A stretch of DNA of 46,461 nt. It comes from Ferruginibacter sp. GTDB lineage: Bacteria > Bacteroidota > Bacteroidia > Chitinophagales > Chitinophagaceae. The translations under genes and the position numbers were made by a program. Positions 1 to 8,034 of this stretch are shown here, one piece after another; within the stretch, counting starts at the first letter, position 1, and each line of letters opens with the position of its first letter. The stretch is taken from assembly GCA_025362235.1 (NCBI GenBank), contig JANYGZ010000027.1:1-46461 (forward strand). Reading direction: 5' to 3'. The notes beneath the pieces were generated by a model, which saw nothing but the letters and a program-made list of their open reading frames with translations, ran no database searches and was not told where the DNA came from.

Positions 1-2724
1 TTTATTGCGCAGGAAAAAAACCTGCAGGACATTCAGCATGCTTTTAATGATATGCTGGGTGAGGTTCGCAGCAAAGAGAGTGATAAAAGCTTAACCGCAC
101 AACGCTTACAATATTTAAAAGAAAGAGAAACCAGCCTGAACGATTTTTTGCAAAAAGCAGGTGGACAGTTAAAGGGTCTTGATGAAAGCATACAGTTTAC
201 CAGTGTGCAGATTGGCGAAGATGAATTAAAACTGCAGGAGCTGGAAGGAAGGCTGGAAGAATTAAAAAATACGGTAGAGGATAAACGCAAAGTGTTTGAT
301 GAAAAGCGCAGCAGCATTGATGGTTTGCGCAGGGAAAACCAAGCCATTCAGCGTAACCAGTTTGATGCAGAAAAGAAAGTAGCTATTGCCGATACCAGTA
401 TACAAAATATACAACGCAGTATTGTTCAGATACAGGAAGAGAAAACCCAGCGCCAGGGTCAGCTGCAGCAATTAGAAGCAGATAGAAAGCTGAAGGCGGA
501 TGAACTGGAGCAAAAGAAAACAGACCTGCAGCAATTGCAGGATCACCACGAGTTTACAAAAGAACAGATATTTCAAACCCAGAGCATGCTGGAAACGCTG
601 CGTGCTGAGCTGGCAGAAGAGAACCGGAAATTTGATAGCAAGAAGAATGAATATGCCCTGCTGAAAAGTTTGGTGGACAGCATGGAAGGTTACCCCGAAA
701 GCGTAAAATTTTTACATAAAAATACCGCCTGGAACCACGAAGCACCTTTGCTGAGTGATATTATGTATGTGCAACCCGAATACAGAGCGGCGGTAGAAAA
801 TGTGCTGGAACCTTACCTGAATTATTATGTAGTAAATAATTTAGAAGAAGGTTTACAGGCAATCCATTTACTGGATGATAATAAAAAAGGAAAGGCCAAC
901 TTTTTTTTACAGGATAAGTTAGCGGAGTTGTTGGTGGGGACACCAACCACGGCACACCAGCCCGAAGGAACTATACCCGCATTAAGTGTGGTGGAGATAG
1001 ACGGCAAGTACGCCAATTTAGCCAAACATTTACTGGGTAATGTTTTTATTGCCGAAGATGAAGACGCTTTGCGTGGATTCGACTCCGCTCACCACAGTAA
1101 TGGCTCTATATTGTTGGAAAAAACTGGTAAATATGTAAAAGGAAAATATTCTCTCACCGGTGGTAGCGTGGGTTTGTTTGAAGGAAAGAAAATTGGCCGT
1201 GCAAAAAATTTAGAGAAGCTGGTGGAAGAGATCAATGCACAGGAGATAATAGTGAATGAATTAAAAGCTACCATCCAGGCTCGTCATAATGAAGTGATTG
1301 CTTTTAATGAGCAGTTAAAAGAAAATGCCATTAAGCAAACGCAACAGGATATCAATAACCTCACGAATAATGTGTTTAGCCTGCAAAACAAAATTGAAAA
1401 CCTCCATCACCTGGAAGAAACCAGTTCAAAAAGAATCGAAGAATTGCAGGAGCAACTGGAAGCCAATCATGATGCTATTGCAAGTACAAGAGAGGAATTG
1501 GAAAAACTGAATACGCAACTGGAAGAGTTGACAGATAAAATGCAGGTGGTAGAACAGGATTATGCATCGGCTGAACAGGAGTATAATTTTGCAACAGCAA
1601 CTTATAATGATGGTAATCTTCAATTTACCAGGCAGCAAAGCAAAGTGGTTTCTTTAAAGCAGGAATTTGAGTTTAAAAGCGGCCAGTTAAACGATTTAAA
1701 AATACAAGTAGAGAGCAGTACGGTTCAACTAACTGAAGCGGCTACCAGCATTGGAGAAACTGCCACCACATTGGCCGAATTGGAAACATTGGTTGTTACC
1801 ATGTTGCTTAATAAAGATATTGAAGAAAAGAAACTGAATGAGGCAGACCAGGCTTATTACAATTTGCGTAATGCTTTGTCGGCAAAGGAAAGCGAGCTAC
1901 GCCACAAACAAAAATCAAAGGAAACAATCGATCATTTATTAAGTGAAATAAAAGATAAGCTTACTGATCTTAAACTGCAACTGGCAGGAATGAAGGAAAG
2001 GTTGCATGTAGAATTTAAGATAGACCTTGATGCCATTATTGATGAACCGCGTACAGGCGATGTGCCGTTGGAAGATCTGCAGGAAAAGAATGACCGCATG
2101 CGCAAGCGTCTTGAAAATATTGGCGAAATAAACCCAACAGCAATTGAAGCATACACAGAAATGAAGAAGCGCTACGAGTTTATTATGGAACAAAAAAATG
2201 ATCTGGTAACTGCAAAAGACAGCCTGATGCAAACCATACAGGAAGTGGAAGCTACAGCCAATCAGCAGTTCCTTGATACGTTTAATAAAGTGCGGGAGAA
2301 TTTCCAGAAAGTTTTCCAGGCTTTGTTTACAGAAGATGATACGGCTGATATGGTATTGGTAGACCCAACCAACTTAGCCGATACAGGAATTGATATTGTG
2401 GCTAAACCAAAAGGTAAACGCCCTTCATCTATCGGGCAGTTAAGTGGCGGTGAAAAAACACTGACTGCGACTGCGTTGCTGTTTGCGATCTATTTAATAA
2501 AACCTGCGCCTTTCTGTATTTTAGATGAGGTAGATGCGCCGCTTGATGATGCCAACGTAGGGAAGTTTACAAAAATGATCAAGCAGTTTAGTGAGAACAG
2601 CCAGTTCATTATCGTAACGCATAACAAACAAACCATGAGTGCGGTGGATGTAATTTATGGTGTTACTATGCAGGAGCCGGGCGTTAGTAAACTGGTGCCG
2701 GTGGATTTTAGGTCGTTGAATTGA
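1..2724 (+). CDS. smc: Chromosome segregation protein SMC, 5' end outside the window
   Basis: The frame is open from the first base, so this is the C-terminal 907 residues of a longer protein. SMC dimers are ATPases that organise and segregate the nucleoid with ScpA and ScpB. The visible part holds the rest of the first coiled coil, rich in E, K, Q and L; a globular hinge at roughly bases 650-1200; the returning coiled coil; and the C-terminal ATPase head. The head shows the ABC signature LSGGEKTLTA near base 2440 and a Walker B stretch ending in ILDEVDAPLDD near 2520-2550. The N-terminal Walker A lies upstream of the window. A strong hairpin terminator follows. Identity is very secure; only the start is missing. 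Confidence 0.96.
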   Translation, partial: FIAQEKNLQDIQHAFNDMLGEVRSKESDKSLTAQRLQYLKERETSLNDFLQKAGGQLKGLDESIQFTSVQIGEDELKLQELEGRLEELKNTVEDKRKVFDEKRSSIDGLRRENQAIQRNQFDAEKKVAIADTSIQNIQRSIVQIQEEKTQRQGQLQQLEADRKLKADELEQKKTDLQQLQDHHEFTKEQIFQTQSMLETLRAELAEENRKFDSKKNEYALLKSLVDSMEGYPESVKFLHKNTAWNHEAPLLSDIMYVQPEYRAAVENVLEPYLNYYVVNNLEEGLQAIHLLDDNKKGKANFFLQDKLAELLVGTPTTAHQPEGTIPALSVVEIDGKYANLAKHLLGNVFIAEDEDALRGFDSAHHSNGSILLEKTGKYVKGKYSLTGGSVGLFEGKKIGRAKNLEKLVEEINAQEIIVNELKATIQARHNEVIAFNEQLKENAIKQTQQDINNLTNNVFSLQNKIENLHHLEETSSKRIEELQEQLEANHDAIASTREELEKLNTQLEELTDKMQVVEQDYASAEQEYNFATATYNDGNLQFTRQQSKVVSLKQEFEFKSGQLNDLKIQVESSTVQLTEAATSIGETATTLAELETLVVTMLLNKDIEEKKLNEADQAYYNLRNALSAKESELRHKQKSKETIDHLLSEIKDKLTDLKLQLAGMKERLHVEFKIDLDAIIDEPRTGDVPLEDLQEKNDRMRKRLENIGEINPTAIEAYTEMKKRYEFIMEQKNDLVTAKDSLMQTIQEVEATANQQFLDTFNKVRENFQKVFQALFTEDDTADMVLVDPTNLADTGIDIVAKPKGKRPSSIGQLSGGEKTLTATALLFAIYLIKPAPFCILDEVDAPLDDANVGKFTKMIKQFSENSQFIIVTHNKQTMSAVDVIYGVTMQEPGVSKLVPVDFRSLN

Positions 2725-2727
2725 TAG

Positions 2728-2759
2728 CACGAATTTGTAAGGCACGAATTACACGAATT
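2728..2759. repeat. Three short direct repeats of CACGAATT after smc
   Basis: CACGAATT occurs at 2728-2735, 2743-2750 and 2752-2759, just after the smc stop and before its terminator hairpin. Short tandem words of this kind are common in Bacteroidetes intergenic DNA; that comparison is from memory. No function can be read from it. Confidence 0.6.
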
Positions 2760-2769
2760 AAAAATATAG

Positions 2770-2792
2770 CCCGGCAATTGCCGGGTTTTTTT
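2770..2792 (+). terminator. Rho-independent terminator of smc
   Basis: A perfect 16-base palindrome, CCCGGCAATTGCCGGG at 2770-2785, is followed by seven T. The stem is GC-rich and the position, 45 bases after the smc stop, fits an intrinsic terminator. Confidence 0.9.
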
Positions 2793-2978
2793 GTAGAATC
2801 ATGCCTCGGCCTGTTCCGTACTGTTAGGTCAAATAACCTGGGAATTGTTGTAGAATTTTTGCCCCAATATTTTTTTTAATTATTAATTTATCCGTCCGCA
2901 ACAGCATTATGAAGTGGCGGGAATATTGTATATATTTAATAGTTATTATCTTTTTTTACAAACCTTAAAACAAATATT

Positions 2979-3239
2979 ATGGAAGGACAAGCAATTATCA
3001 TTACGTTAATTTTAGGCGCTATAGCCGGTTGGCTGGGCGGGCAATTATTTAAAGGGAGTGGCCTTGGATTAATTGGTAATATCGTAGCAGGTATTATTGG
3101 TGGATTTATTGGCTATTGGTTATTTGGCCTGCTAGGCATCAGCCTTGGCCACGGATGGTTAGGTTATATTTTAACCGCTGGCATTGGGGCCTGTATTTTA
3201 CTGGCAATATTAAACCTGGTTATTCCACGACGAATTTAA
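2979..3239 (+). CDS. GlsB/YeaQ/YmgE family small membrane protein
   Basis: An 86-residue, glycine-rich, very hydrophobic protein with three predicted membrane segments (about residues 3-20, 28-50 and 58-80). Length, the GG-rich N-terminal helix (AGWLGGQLFKGSG near residues 16-28) and the repeated GIIGGFIG-type stretch match the transglycosylase-associated/GlsB family, whose members sit in the inner membrane and are often linked to general stress; the molecular role is not known. It stands alone between two terminators, so it is probably a single-gene transcript. The ATG at 2979 is the only sensible start. Confidence 0.88.
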   Translation: MEGQAIIITLILGAIAGWLGGQLFKGSGLGLIGNIVAGIIGGFIGYWLFGLLGISLGHGWLGYILTAGIGACILLAILNLVIPRRI

Positions 3240-3260
3240 TGCTATCAAAAAAAATTATTA

Positions 3261-3293
3261 AAAAGATACCTGTAAAATTGGGTATCTTTTTTT
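3261..3293 (+). terminator. Terminator after the GlsB-like gene
   Basis: A perfect 10-base stem, AAAAGATACC paired with GGTATCTTTT, with a 10-base loop and a T run. It begins 22 bases after the stop codon. Confidence 0.88.
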
Positions 3294-3329
3294 GTTTGTA
3301 AAAGTTTTAATTTTATAAAAATATTTAGC

Positions 3330-3578
3330 ATGACAAACATGGAAATAATCAAGCAAAAAATAATTAACCTGGTGATGGCGATGGATAATGAACAGGCATT
3401 GGAAGTATTGCATGATGTAATGCAGAAATTTGGCAATCCTTCTTCAGTAGTTGAAGATGAATTGACAGATGAAGAGTGGAGTGAAATTGAAAATGATATG
3501 AAAGAAATTGAGGAAGAGGAAATAAATAAACAAGAAGAAGTTATTGATCATCTAAAACAATGGAAAAATGGCAAGTAG
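3330..3578 (+). CDS. Small acidic hypothetical protein, weakly antitoxin-like
   Basis: An 82-residue protein I do not recognise firmly. It is strongly acidic, with a helical N-terminal half (residues 1-35) and a glutamate-rich C-terminal half containing LTDEEWSEIE and ending in a helix with QWKNGK. The pattern of a short helical body followed by LTdEE, an acidic linker and a final amphipathic helix resembles small addiction-module antitoxins of Bacteroidetes, but no motif is decisive. No toxin gene follows: the next 170 bases hold a large inverted repeat and then the holA promoter. It could also be an unrelated small cytoplasmic protein. Confidence 0.6.
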   Translation: MTNMEIIKQKIINLVMAMDNEQALEVLHDVMQKFGNPSSVVEDELTDEEWSEIENDMKEIEEEEINKQEEVIDHLKQWKNGK

Positions 3579-3586
3579 TCAATAAT

Positions 3587-3655
3587 GCCGTTAAGTCGTT
3601 TAGACGTTTTTTAAATTTTCTACTTTTCGATAAAGCGTCTAAACGACTTAACGGC
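3587..3655. repeat. Perfect 20-bp inverted repeat with 29-base spacer
   Basis: GCCGTTAAGTCGTTTAGACG at 3587-3606 recurs as its exact reverse complement at 3636-3655. Each arm is built of 8-base words of the type (G/A)(C/T)CGTT(A/T)A. It begins 9 bases after the stop of the small acidic gene. It may end that transcript or be a mobile palindromic element. A degenerate relative lies at 43480. Confidence 0.85.
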
Positions 3656-3712
3656 AATAAAAAATTAAAACTCCTTATCGGCAAAAAAACTCACTTTGTG
3701 TCCGTTGTATCC

Positions 3713-3744
3713 TTGTTCCCTTTGTGTGAAATAATGTATTTTTG
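3713..3744 (+). promoter_or_regulatory. Bacteroidetes-type promoter of holA
   Basis: TTG at 3713-3715, a 21-base spacer and TATTTTTG at 3737-3744 match the Bacteroidetes consensus TTTG-N19-21-TAnnTTTG. The -7 box ends five bases before the holA ATG, so the transcript would have almost no leader. Confidence 0.6.
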
Positions 3745-3749
3745 AAAAT

Positions 3750-4748
3750 ATGTCTGCAGAAAAAATTTTAAGTGATTGGAAGAAAAAACTCTATAAGCCG
3801 CTTTACTGGCTTGAAGGGGAAGAGGATTATTACATTGATAAAGTAATGAATTATGCGGAGCATAAAATATTACCAGAGAGTGAAGCGGGTTTTAACCTGA
3901 GCGTCTTTTATGGAAAAGATGCCAGTTGGAGCGATGTGGTAAATGCCTGTATGCGTTACCCCATGTTTGCAGAAAAGCAGGTAGTGTTATTGAAAGAAGC
4001 CCAGCAAATGAAGGATATTGACAAGCTGGAAAATTATATAGAACATCCGTTGGCTTCAACCATTTTTGTGGTGAGCTATAAAGAAAAAACACTCGACAAA
4101 CGCACAAAATTATATAAGCTTATTAAAAAAGATGGCGAGGTATTTACATCAGAAAAAATAAAAGAATACAAGCTGGTTGAGTGGGTAACAGAATATTTAA
4201 AGGAACAGGATTTTACCATGTCGCAAAAGGGCGTATTGCTATTGGTAGATCATCTTGGCAACGACCTTAACAGGATAGTGCATGAGATAGAAAAAATAAC
4301 AGTAAACCTGGGAACCCGTAAAACAATAACGGAAGACGATATTGAAAAATATGTAGGCGTAAGTAAAGAATACAATGCTTTTGAACTGCAGGCCGCTATT
4401 GGAAAAAAAGACCTTGCAAAGGCCATTCGGATTATCCAGTATTTTGAGAGTAATCCTAAAGCTGCGCCGATACAATTGGTGTTGCCCGCTTTGTATGGAT
4501 TTTTTAGTAAGCTCTATATTATTTTTGGTACGGCAGATAAAAGCGAAGCAGCCGTTAAGCCTTTTTTTTACAACAATCCCTATGCGGCCAAAGAAGCCAT
4601 TGCCACCGCAAAAATGTATGGTTACGAAGGAGTGGAAAGAGCCCTGCTGTTACTGCACCACTACAATTTAAAAAGTGTAGGCGTTAACGATAGTGGCAGT
4701 TCTGATGGAAGTTTGATGAAAGAAATGGTGGTGAAAATGATGGGGTAG
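3750..4748 (+). CDS. holA: DNA polymerase III subunit delta
   Basis: A 332-residue protein of the right length for the delta subunit, which opens the beta sliding clamp within the clamp-loader complex. The N-terminus (YWLEGEEDYYIDKV, residues 18-31) is the typical delta entry with the expected FLVxGeE-like turn. The central part contains the AAA+-type segment with MRYPMFAEKQVVLLKEA (about 68-84). A C-terminal collar domain follows, with the helix LQAAIGKKDLAKAIRII. It is monocistronic on the plus strand and convergent with ribF. The ATG at 3750 lies right after a -7 box, suggesting a leaderless message. Confidence 0.93.
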   Translation: MSAEKILSDWKKKLYKPLYWLEGEEDYYIDKVMNYAEHKILPESEAGFNLSVFYGKDASWSDVVNACMRYPMFAEKQVVLLKEAQQMKDIDKLENYIEHPLASTIFVVSYKEKTLDKRTKLYKLIKKDGEVFTSEKIKEYKLVEWVTEYLKEQDFTMSQKGVLLLVDHLGNDLNRIVHEIEKITVNLGTRKTITEDDIEKYVGVSKEYNAFELQAAIGKKDLAKAIRIIQYFESNPKAAPIQLVLPALYGFFSKLYIIFGTADKSEAAVKPFFYNNPYAAKEAIATAKMYGYEGVERALLLLHHYNLKSVGVNDSGSSDGSLMKEMVVKMMG

Positions 4749-4757
4749 GAATGGAGT

Positions 4758-4867
4758 TTGATAGCAACACGGATAGGGCAGATGAATACTGATAAAACTG
4801 ATTTACCATTTGGTTTTATAAAATCCGCAAGATCCGTCTCAATCAGTGCCATCAGCGTATCTATCAA
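4758..4867. repeat. Long imperfect inverted repeat between holA and ribF
   Basis: Two 47-base arms, 4758-4804 and 4821-4867, pair imperfectly; just over half the positions match, beginning with TTGATAG and ending with GATTT. In each arm GAT recurs every 9-10 bases (CGGAT, CAGAT, CTGAT, CTGAT). The right arm runs four bases into the end of ribF. It lies between two convergent genes and could act as a two-way terminator. Confidence 0.7.
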
Positions 4868-5799
4868 CACAAGGCATCCAATGCTTCCAGTTTATCTTTT
4901 GCCAACTGGGTTTTCAACGTATCCAGACCATTAAATTTTACCTCGCGGCGCAGGAATTTTTTTAAAGTGATGGTTATAGGTTCTCCATAAATATCTTTAT
5001 CAAAACCAAAAATATTTACTTCAATCACTCTCTTTGTTCCGTCAACAGTCGGGCGTACTCCAATATTCATCATGCCGCCCAAATTTTTAATTTTTAGTTT
5101 TTCATTATTAATTAAAACAGCGTACACTCCATTACCAGGCACCAGTTTATTTTCATCAGTTATTTGTATGTTGGCTGTTGGGTAACCAATTGTTCTGCCC
5201 AGTTTATTTCCGGTAACTACTGTGCCGCTAAAAAAATAATCATAGCCCAAACAATTGGTGGCTGTATCAATATCTCCCTGTAAAATAGCTTCCCTAATTT
5301 TGGTGCTGCTGATGGTAATATCCTGTAACATATATACAGGAATTTCTTTTACTTCAAAATGATATTCTGCTGCCTTTTCTTCCAGCAATTTATAATCGCC
5401 GCTACGGCCCTTGCCAAAGCGATGGTCGTAACCGATAATGATGGTATGCGGATGAAAAGTATCTACCAAAAAATCGCTGATATAGGCTTCGGCAGTTTGG
5501 TTGGCAAAAGCTTCTGTAAAAGGGATCACTACCAAGTGATCAATATTCATTTTTTCCAACAATCCTATTTTTTCTTCCAGCGTATTGATTAGAAATAACG
5601 GAGCCTTTTCTTTTGCCACAATCTGCCTGGGGTGGGGATCAAAAGTAATAATAACCGTTTCGCCATCCACACTGGCGGCTTCGCTTTGCATCAGTTCAAT
5701 GATCTTGCGGTGGCCATTGTGCAGCCCATCGAATGTGCCGATGGTAATAACAGCATTCCGAAACGGGGGTAGTAGTTGTATATTATAGTGAACTTTCAT
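4864..5799 (-). CDS. ribF: Bifunctional riboflavin kinase / FAD synthetase
   Basis: A 311-residue protein that phosphorylates riboflavin to FMN and then adenylates it to FAD. The N-terminal FAD synthetase domain carries the nucleotidyltransferase signature GTFDGLHNGH (residues 21-30) and the SSTKIR motif near 166-171. The C-terminal riboflavin kinase domain carries GRTIGYPTANI near 203-213 and an NIGVRPT-like stretch near 246-252. Length and domain order match the normal prokaryotic RibF. It is divergent from purM and convergent with holA. The ATG at 5799 is preceded by a TAGTTTTG box. Confidence 0.96.
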   Translation of the reverse strand: MKVHYNIQLLPPFRNAVITIGTFDGLHNGHRKIIELMQSEAASVDGETVIITFDPHPRQIVAKEKAPLFLINTLEEKIGLLEKMNIDHLVVIPFTEAFANQTAEAYISDFLVDTFHPHTIIIGYDHRFGKGRSGDYKLLEEKAAEYHFEVKEIPVYMLQDITISSTKIREAILQGDIDTATNCLGYDYFFSGTVVTGNKLGRTIGYPTANIQITDENKLVPGNGVYAVLINNEKLKIKNLGGMMNIGVRPTVDGTKRVIEVNIFGFDKDIYGEPITITLKKFLRREVKFNGLDTLKTQLAKDKLEALDALC

Positions 5800-5810
5800 T
5801 TTTAGTGGTG

Positions 5811-5818
5811 CAAAACTA
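5811..5818 (-). promoter_or_regulatory. -7 box upstream of ribF
   Basis: On the minus strand TAGTTTTG fits TAnnTTTG and lies 11 bases before the ribF ATG. No convincing -33 TTTG is seen at the usual spacing. Confidence 0.5.
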
Positions 5819-5856
5819 CCTGAAAATTTATTAATGGAATATTGGTAATTGAAATT

Positions 5857-5864
5857 TAGTTTTG
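5857..5864 (+). promoter_or_regulatory. -7 box upstream of purM
   Basis: TAGTTTTG fits TAnnTTTG and lies 16 bases before the purM ATG, back to back with the ribF box. The -33 element is not obvious. Confidence 0.5.
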
Positions 5865-5880
5865 CGGTTCAAATATTTTT

Positions 5881-7062
5881 ATGAGCCTTTACAGTAAAAG
5901 AGGTGTTTCTGCCCAAAAAGAAGAAGTACATGCTGCTACAAAACACCTCGACCAGGGATTGTTTGCCAATGCATTTTGTAAGATCTACCCAGACTATTTA
6001 GGCGGGGACGATGATTATGTGAGCGTGATGCATGCAGATGGTGCAGGCACCAAAAGCATACTGGCCTATTTGTACTGGAAAGAAACAGGTGATATAACTG
6101 TGTGGAAGGACATTGCCCAGGACGCCATTGTAATGAATTTAGACGATTTGCTCTGCGTGGGGGTGTATGATAATATTGTATTTAATTCTACTATCGACCG
6201 CAATAAAACCATTATTCCGGGTGAAGTATTATCACAGGTGATTAATGGCTCCCAGCAGTTGTTTGATGAGTTAAAAACCTTTGGGGTAAACATTCATTAC
6301 CTAGGCGGCGAAACGGCTGATGTAGGGGATGTAGTGCGTACCATTGCGGTAAATGGCACTATGACCTGTCGCTTTCCAAAAAATAAAGTCATCAGCAATG
6401 ATAAGATTAAGGCTGGCGATGTAATTGTTGGCCTTGCCAGTTACGGACAGTCCACTTACGAAAGCGGATACAATAGTGGTATTGGCAGCAATGGATTAAC
6501 AAGTGCAAGGCATGATGTATTAAGCAGCTATTATGCAGATAATTTTAAAGAAAGCTACAATACCAGTTTAGATGAAGCCGTGGTTTACATTGGAAAGTAT
6601 AAGTTATCTGATGAGATTACATTCACCATTGACTATTCACCATTCACTACTACCATCGGCAAATTGATTTTATCTCCTACTAGGACATATGCCCCTGTTT
6701 TAAAAGTATTGCTGCAAAATGAATTTGATAAAATTCATGGCCTGATACATTGCAGCGGTGGCGGCCAAACAAAGTGCATGAAATACCTACCCGGTAATTT
6801 CAGGATTGTAAAAGATAATTTATTTGAGGCACCTGAAATTTTCAAAATCATTCAGCAAAGCAGCGGCAGTAATAATAAAGAAATGTACGAGGTATTTAAT
6901 ATGGGTTGCAGGCTGGAGATTTATTGTGCCGCAGAAGATGCGGAACTGATGATATCAACTGCTAAAACTTTTAATATTGATGCGCAGGTTATCGGCAGGG
7001 TAGAGGCGAATGATAAAAAAGAACTGGTAATAAAGTTGAAGGATGAAGAGGTTGTTTATTAA
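5881..7062 (+). CDS. purM: Phosphoribosylformylglycinamidine cyclo-ligase (AIR synthase)
   Basis: A 393-residue ATP-dependent enzyme that closes the imidazole ring in purine synthesis, turning formylglycinamidine ribonucleotide into aminoimidazole ribonucleotide. The N-terminal half has the PurM ATP-binding pattern HADGAGTKS (residues 50-58) and DAIVMNLDDLLCVGV (about 82-96), then LGGETADVGD near 141-150. The C-terminal AIRS_C domain shows GLIHCSGGGQTK near 292-303 and MGCRLEIY near 341-348. It is longer than the E. coli protein, as is usual in Bacteroidetes. It is transcribed alone, divergent from ribF. Confidence 0.92.
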   Translation: MSLYSKRGVSAQKEEVHAATKHLDQGLFANAFCKIYPDYLGGDDDYVSVMHADGAGTKSILAYLYWKETGDITVWKDIAQDAIVMNLDDLLCVGVYDNIVFNSTIDRNKTIIPGEVLSQVINGSQQLFDELKTFGVNIHYLGGETADVGDVVRTIAVNGTMTCRFPKNKVISNDKIKAGDVIVGLASYGQSTYESGYNSGIGSNGLTSARHDVLSSYYADNFKESYNTSLDEAVVYIGKYKLSDEITFTIDYSPFTTTIGKLILSPTRTYAPVLKVLLQNEFDKIHGLIHCSGGGQTKCMKYLPGNFRIVKDNLFEAPEIFKIIQQSSGSNNKEMYEVFNMGCRLEIYCAAEDAELMISTAKTFNIDAQVIGRVEANDKKELVIKLKDEEVVY

Positions 7063-7158
7063 GCTATACGCATAAAAGATGTCATCAATTTTGGAAATTG
7101 GTAGCAATTGGACAGCCTTTTTAATTTTAGCATTAATATTAGCTGTAATTTACAATCA

Positions 7159-7356
7159 ATGAAAATAATTATTAGAATAACTTTCATATTATTTGTAGCC
7201 AACTTATTTTCTTGTTCTCAAAATTCAGAAAATAAATTTTCTTCAGTTGAACCTGAAATAATTTTAAAAGATTTTAGAAATTGGCGGAACACCAATCATG
7301 CCCCAGGTAAGAATTTACTGACAACTCAACACAAGCAGATGTTAAAGGACAGCTAA
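7159..7356 (+). CDS. Short putative lipoprotein, possibly truncated
   Basis: Starting at the ATG at 7159, this gives 65 residues with a clear lipoprotein signal: a basic start, a hydrophobic core and LFSC with Cys19. The rest (residues 20-65) is short and has no recognised domain. The protein ends abruptly, so it may be the front of a once longer lipoprotein gene. An upstream in-frame TTG at 7108 would put 17 residues before the signal peptide and is less likely. It lies between purM and a DUF4337 gene with no visible promoter or terminator. Function unknown. Confidence 0.5.
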   Translation: MKIIIRITFILFVANLFSCSQNSENKFSSVEPEIILKDFRNWRNTNHAPGKNLLTTQHKQMLKDS

Positions 7357-7414
7357 TGGAATAAATCAATCGGTTAATATCACTAAATTTATAGCTTATT
7401 AAAATTACCCAGTT

Positions 7415-7933
7415 ATGGAAGATATTGAAATACCTACTGAACATCTTCATGAAGCCATAAAGGAAAAAGTAGAAGAACATTCTGGTGGAGAAGGAAATAA
7501 ATCGATACTTTATATTGCAATTTCTACTGCATTGATGGCGGTTTTTGCTGCCATTGCAGGTTTACTGGCAGGCCACCATTCTAATGAGGCTTTAATCGAA
7601 CAGGTAAAAGCGTCCGATCAATGGGCCTGGTATCAGGCTAAAACCATCAAAGTTGCTATTATGGGATTAAGTACAGATAAAAAAGAAAATTCCAAATCAC
7701 CAGAGCAGATAAAAAAGGAAGAAGACGACATTATGGAGAAAGCAAAGGAAGCAGAAAAAAATTCTGAACTACATTTAAATAAACATAAAACGCTTGCTGC
7801 TTCAGTAACTTTATTCCAGGTTGCTATTGCAGTATCGGCCATCTCGATACTTACACGAAAGAATATGTTATGGTACACGGGTGTTGTTATTTCATTGGCA
7901 GGTTTTGCTTTTTTAATAGCCGGCCTTTTATAG
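7415..7933 (+). CDS. DUF4337 family membrane protein
   Basis: A 172-residue protein with a short acidic start, a membrane helix at about 29-52 (AVFAAIAGLLAGHHSNEAL follows), a charged helical stretch containing ASDQWAWYQAKTIK near 67-80, and two further membrane helices near 126-146 and 151-172. The order of one helix, the SDQWAWYQAK-type motif and two C-terminal helices is the DUF4337 pattern. The role is unknown; these are inner-membrane proteins with a central soluble coiled segment. It is convergent with the thioredoxin-like gene that follows. Confidence 0.8.
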   Translation: MEDIEIPTEHLHEAIKEKVEEHSGGEGNKSILYIAISTALMAVFAAIAGLLAGHHSNEALIEQVKASDQWAWYQAKTIKVAIMGLSTDKKENSKSPEQIKKEEDDIMEKAKEAEKNSELHLNKHKTLAASVTLFQVAIAVSAISILTRKNMLWYTGVVISLAGFAFLIAGLL

Positions 7934-8034
7934 CTAAAATTCATCTTTTCCGTATTCAAAACTGCTAATGCTGTGTGACAAAGACACAAGACATTGAATG
8001 TGTCTAATGTGGAATACTTTTGTCAGAAGAGTTT

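Noticed and set aside
3560..3745. A 61-codon frame after the small acidic gene, considered as its toxin partner
   Set aside because: Most of it is translated inverted repeat and promoter DNA, and no toxin motif is present.
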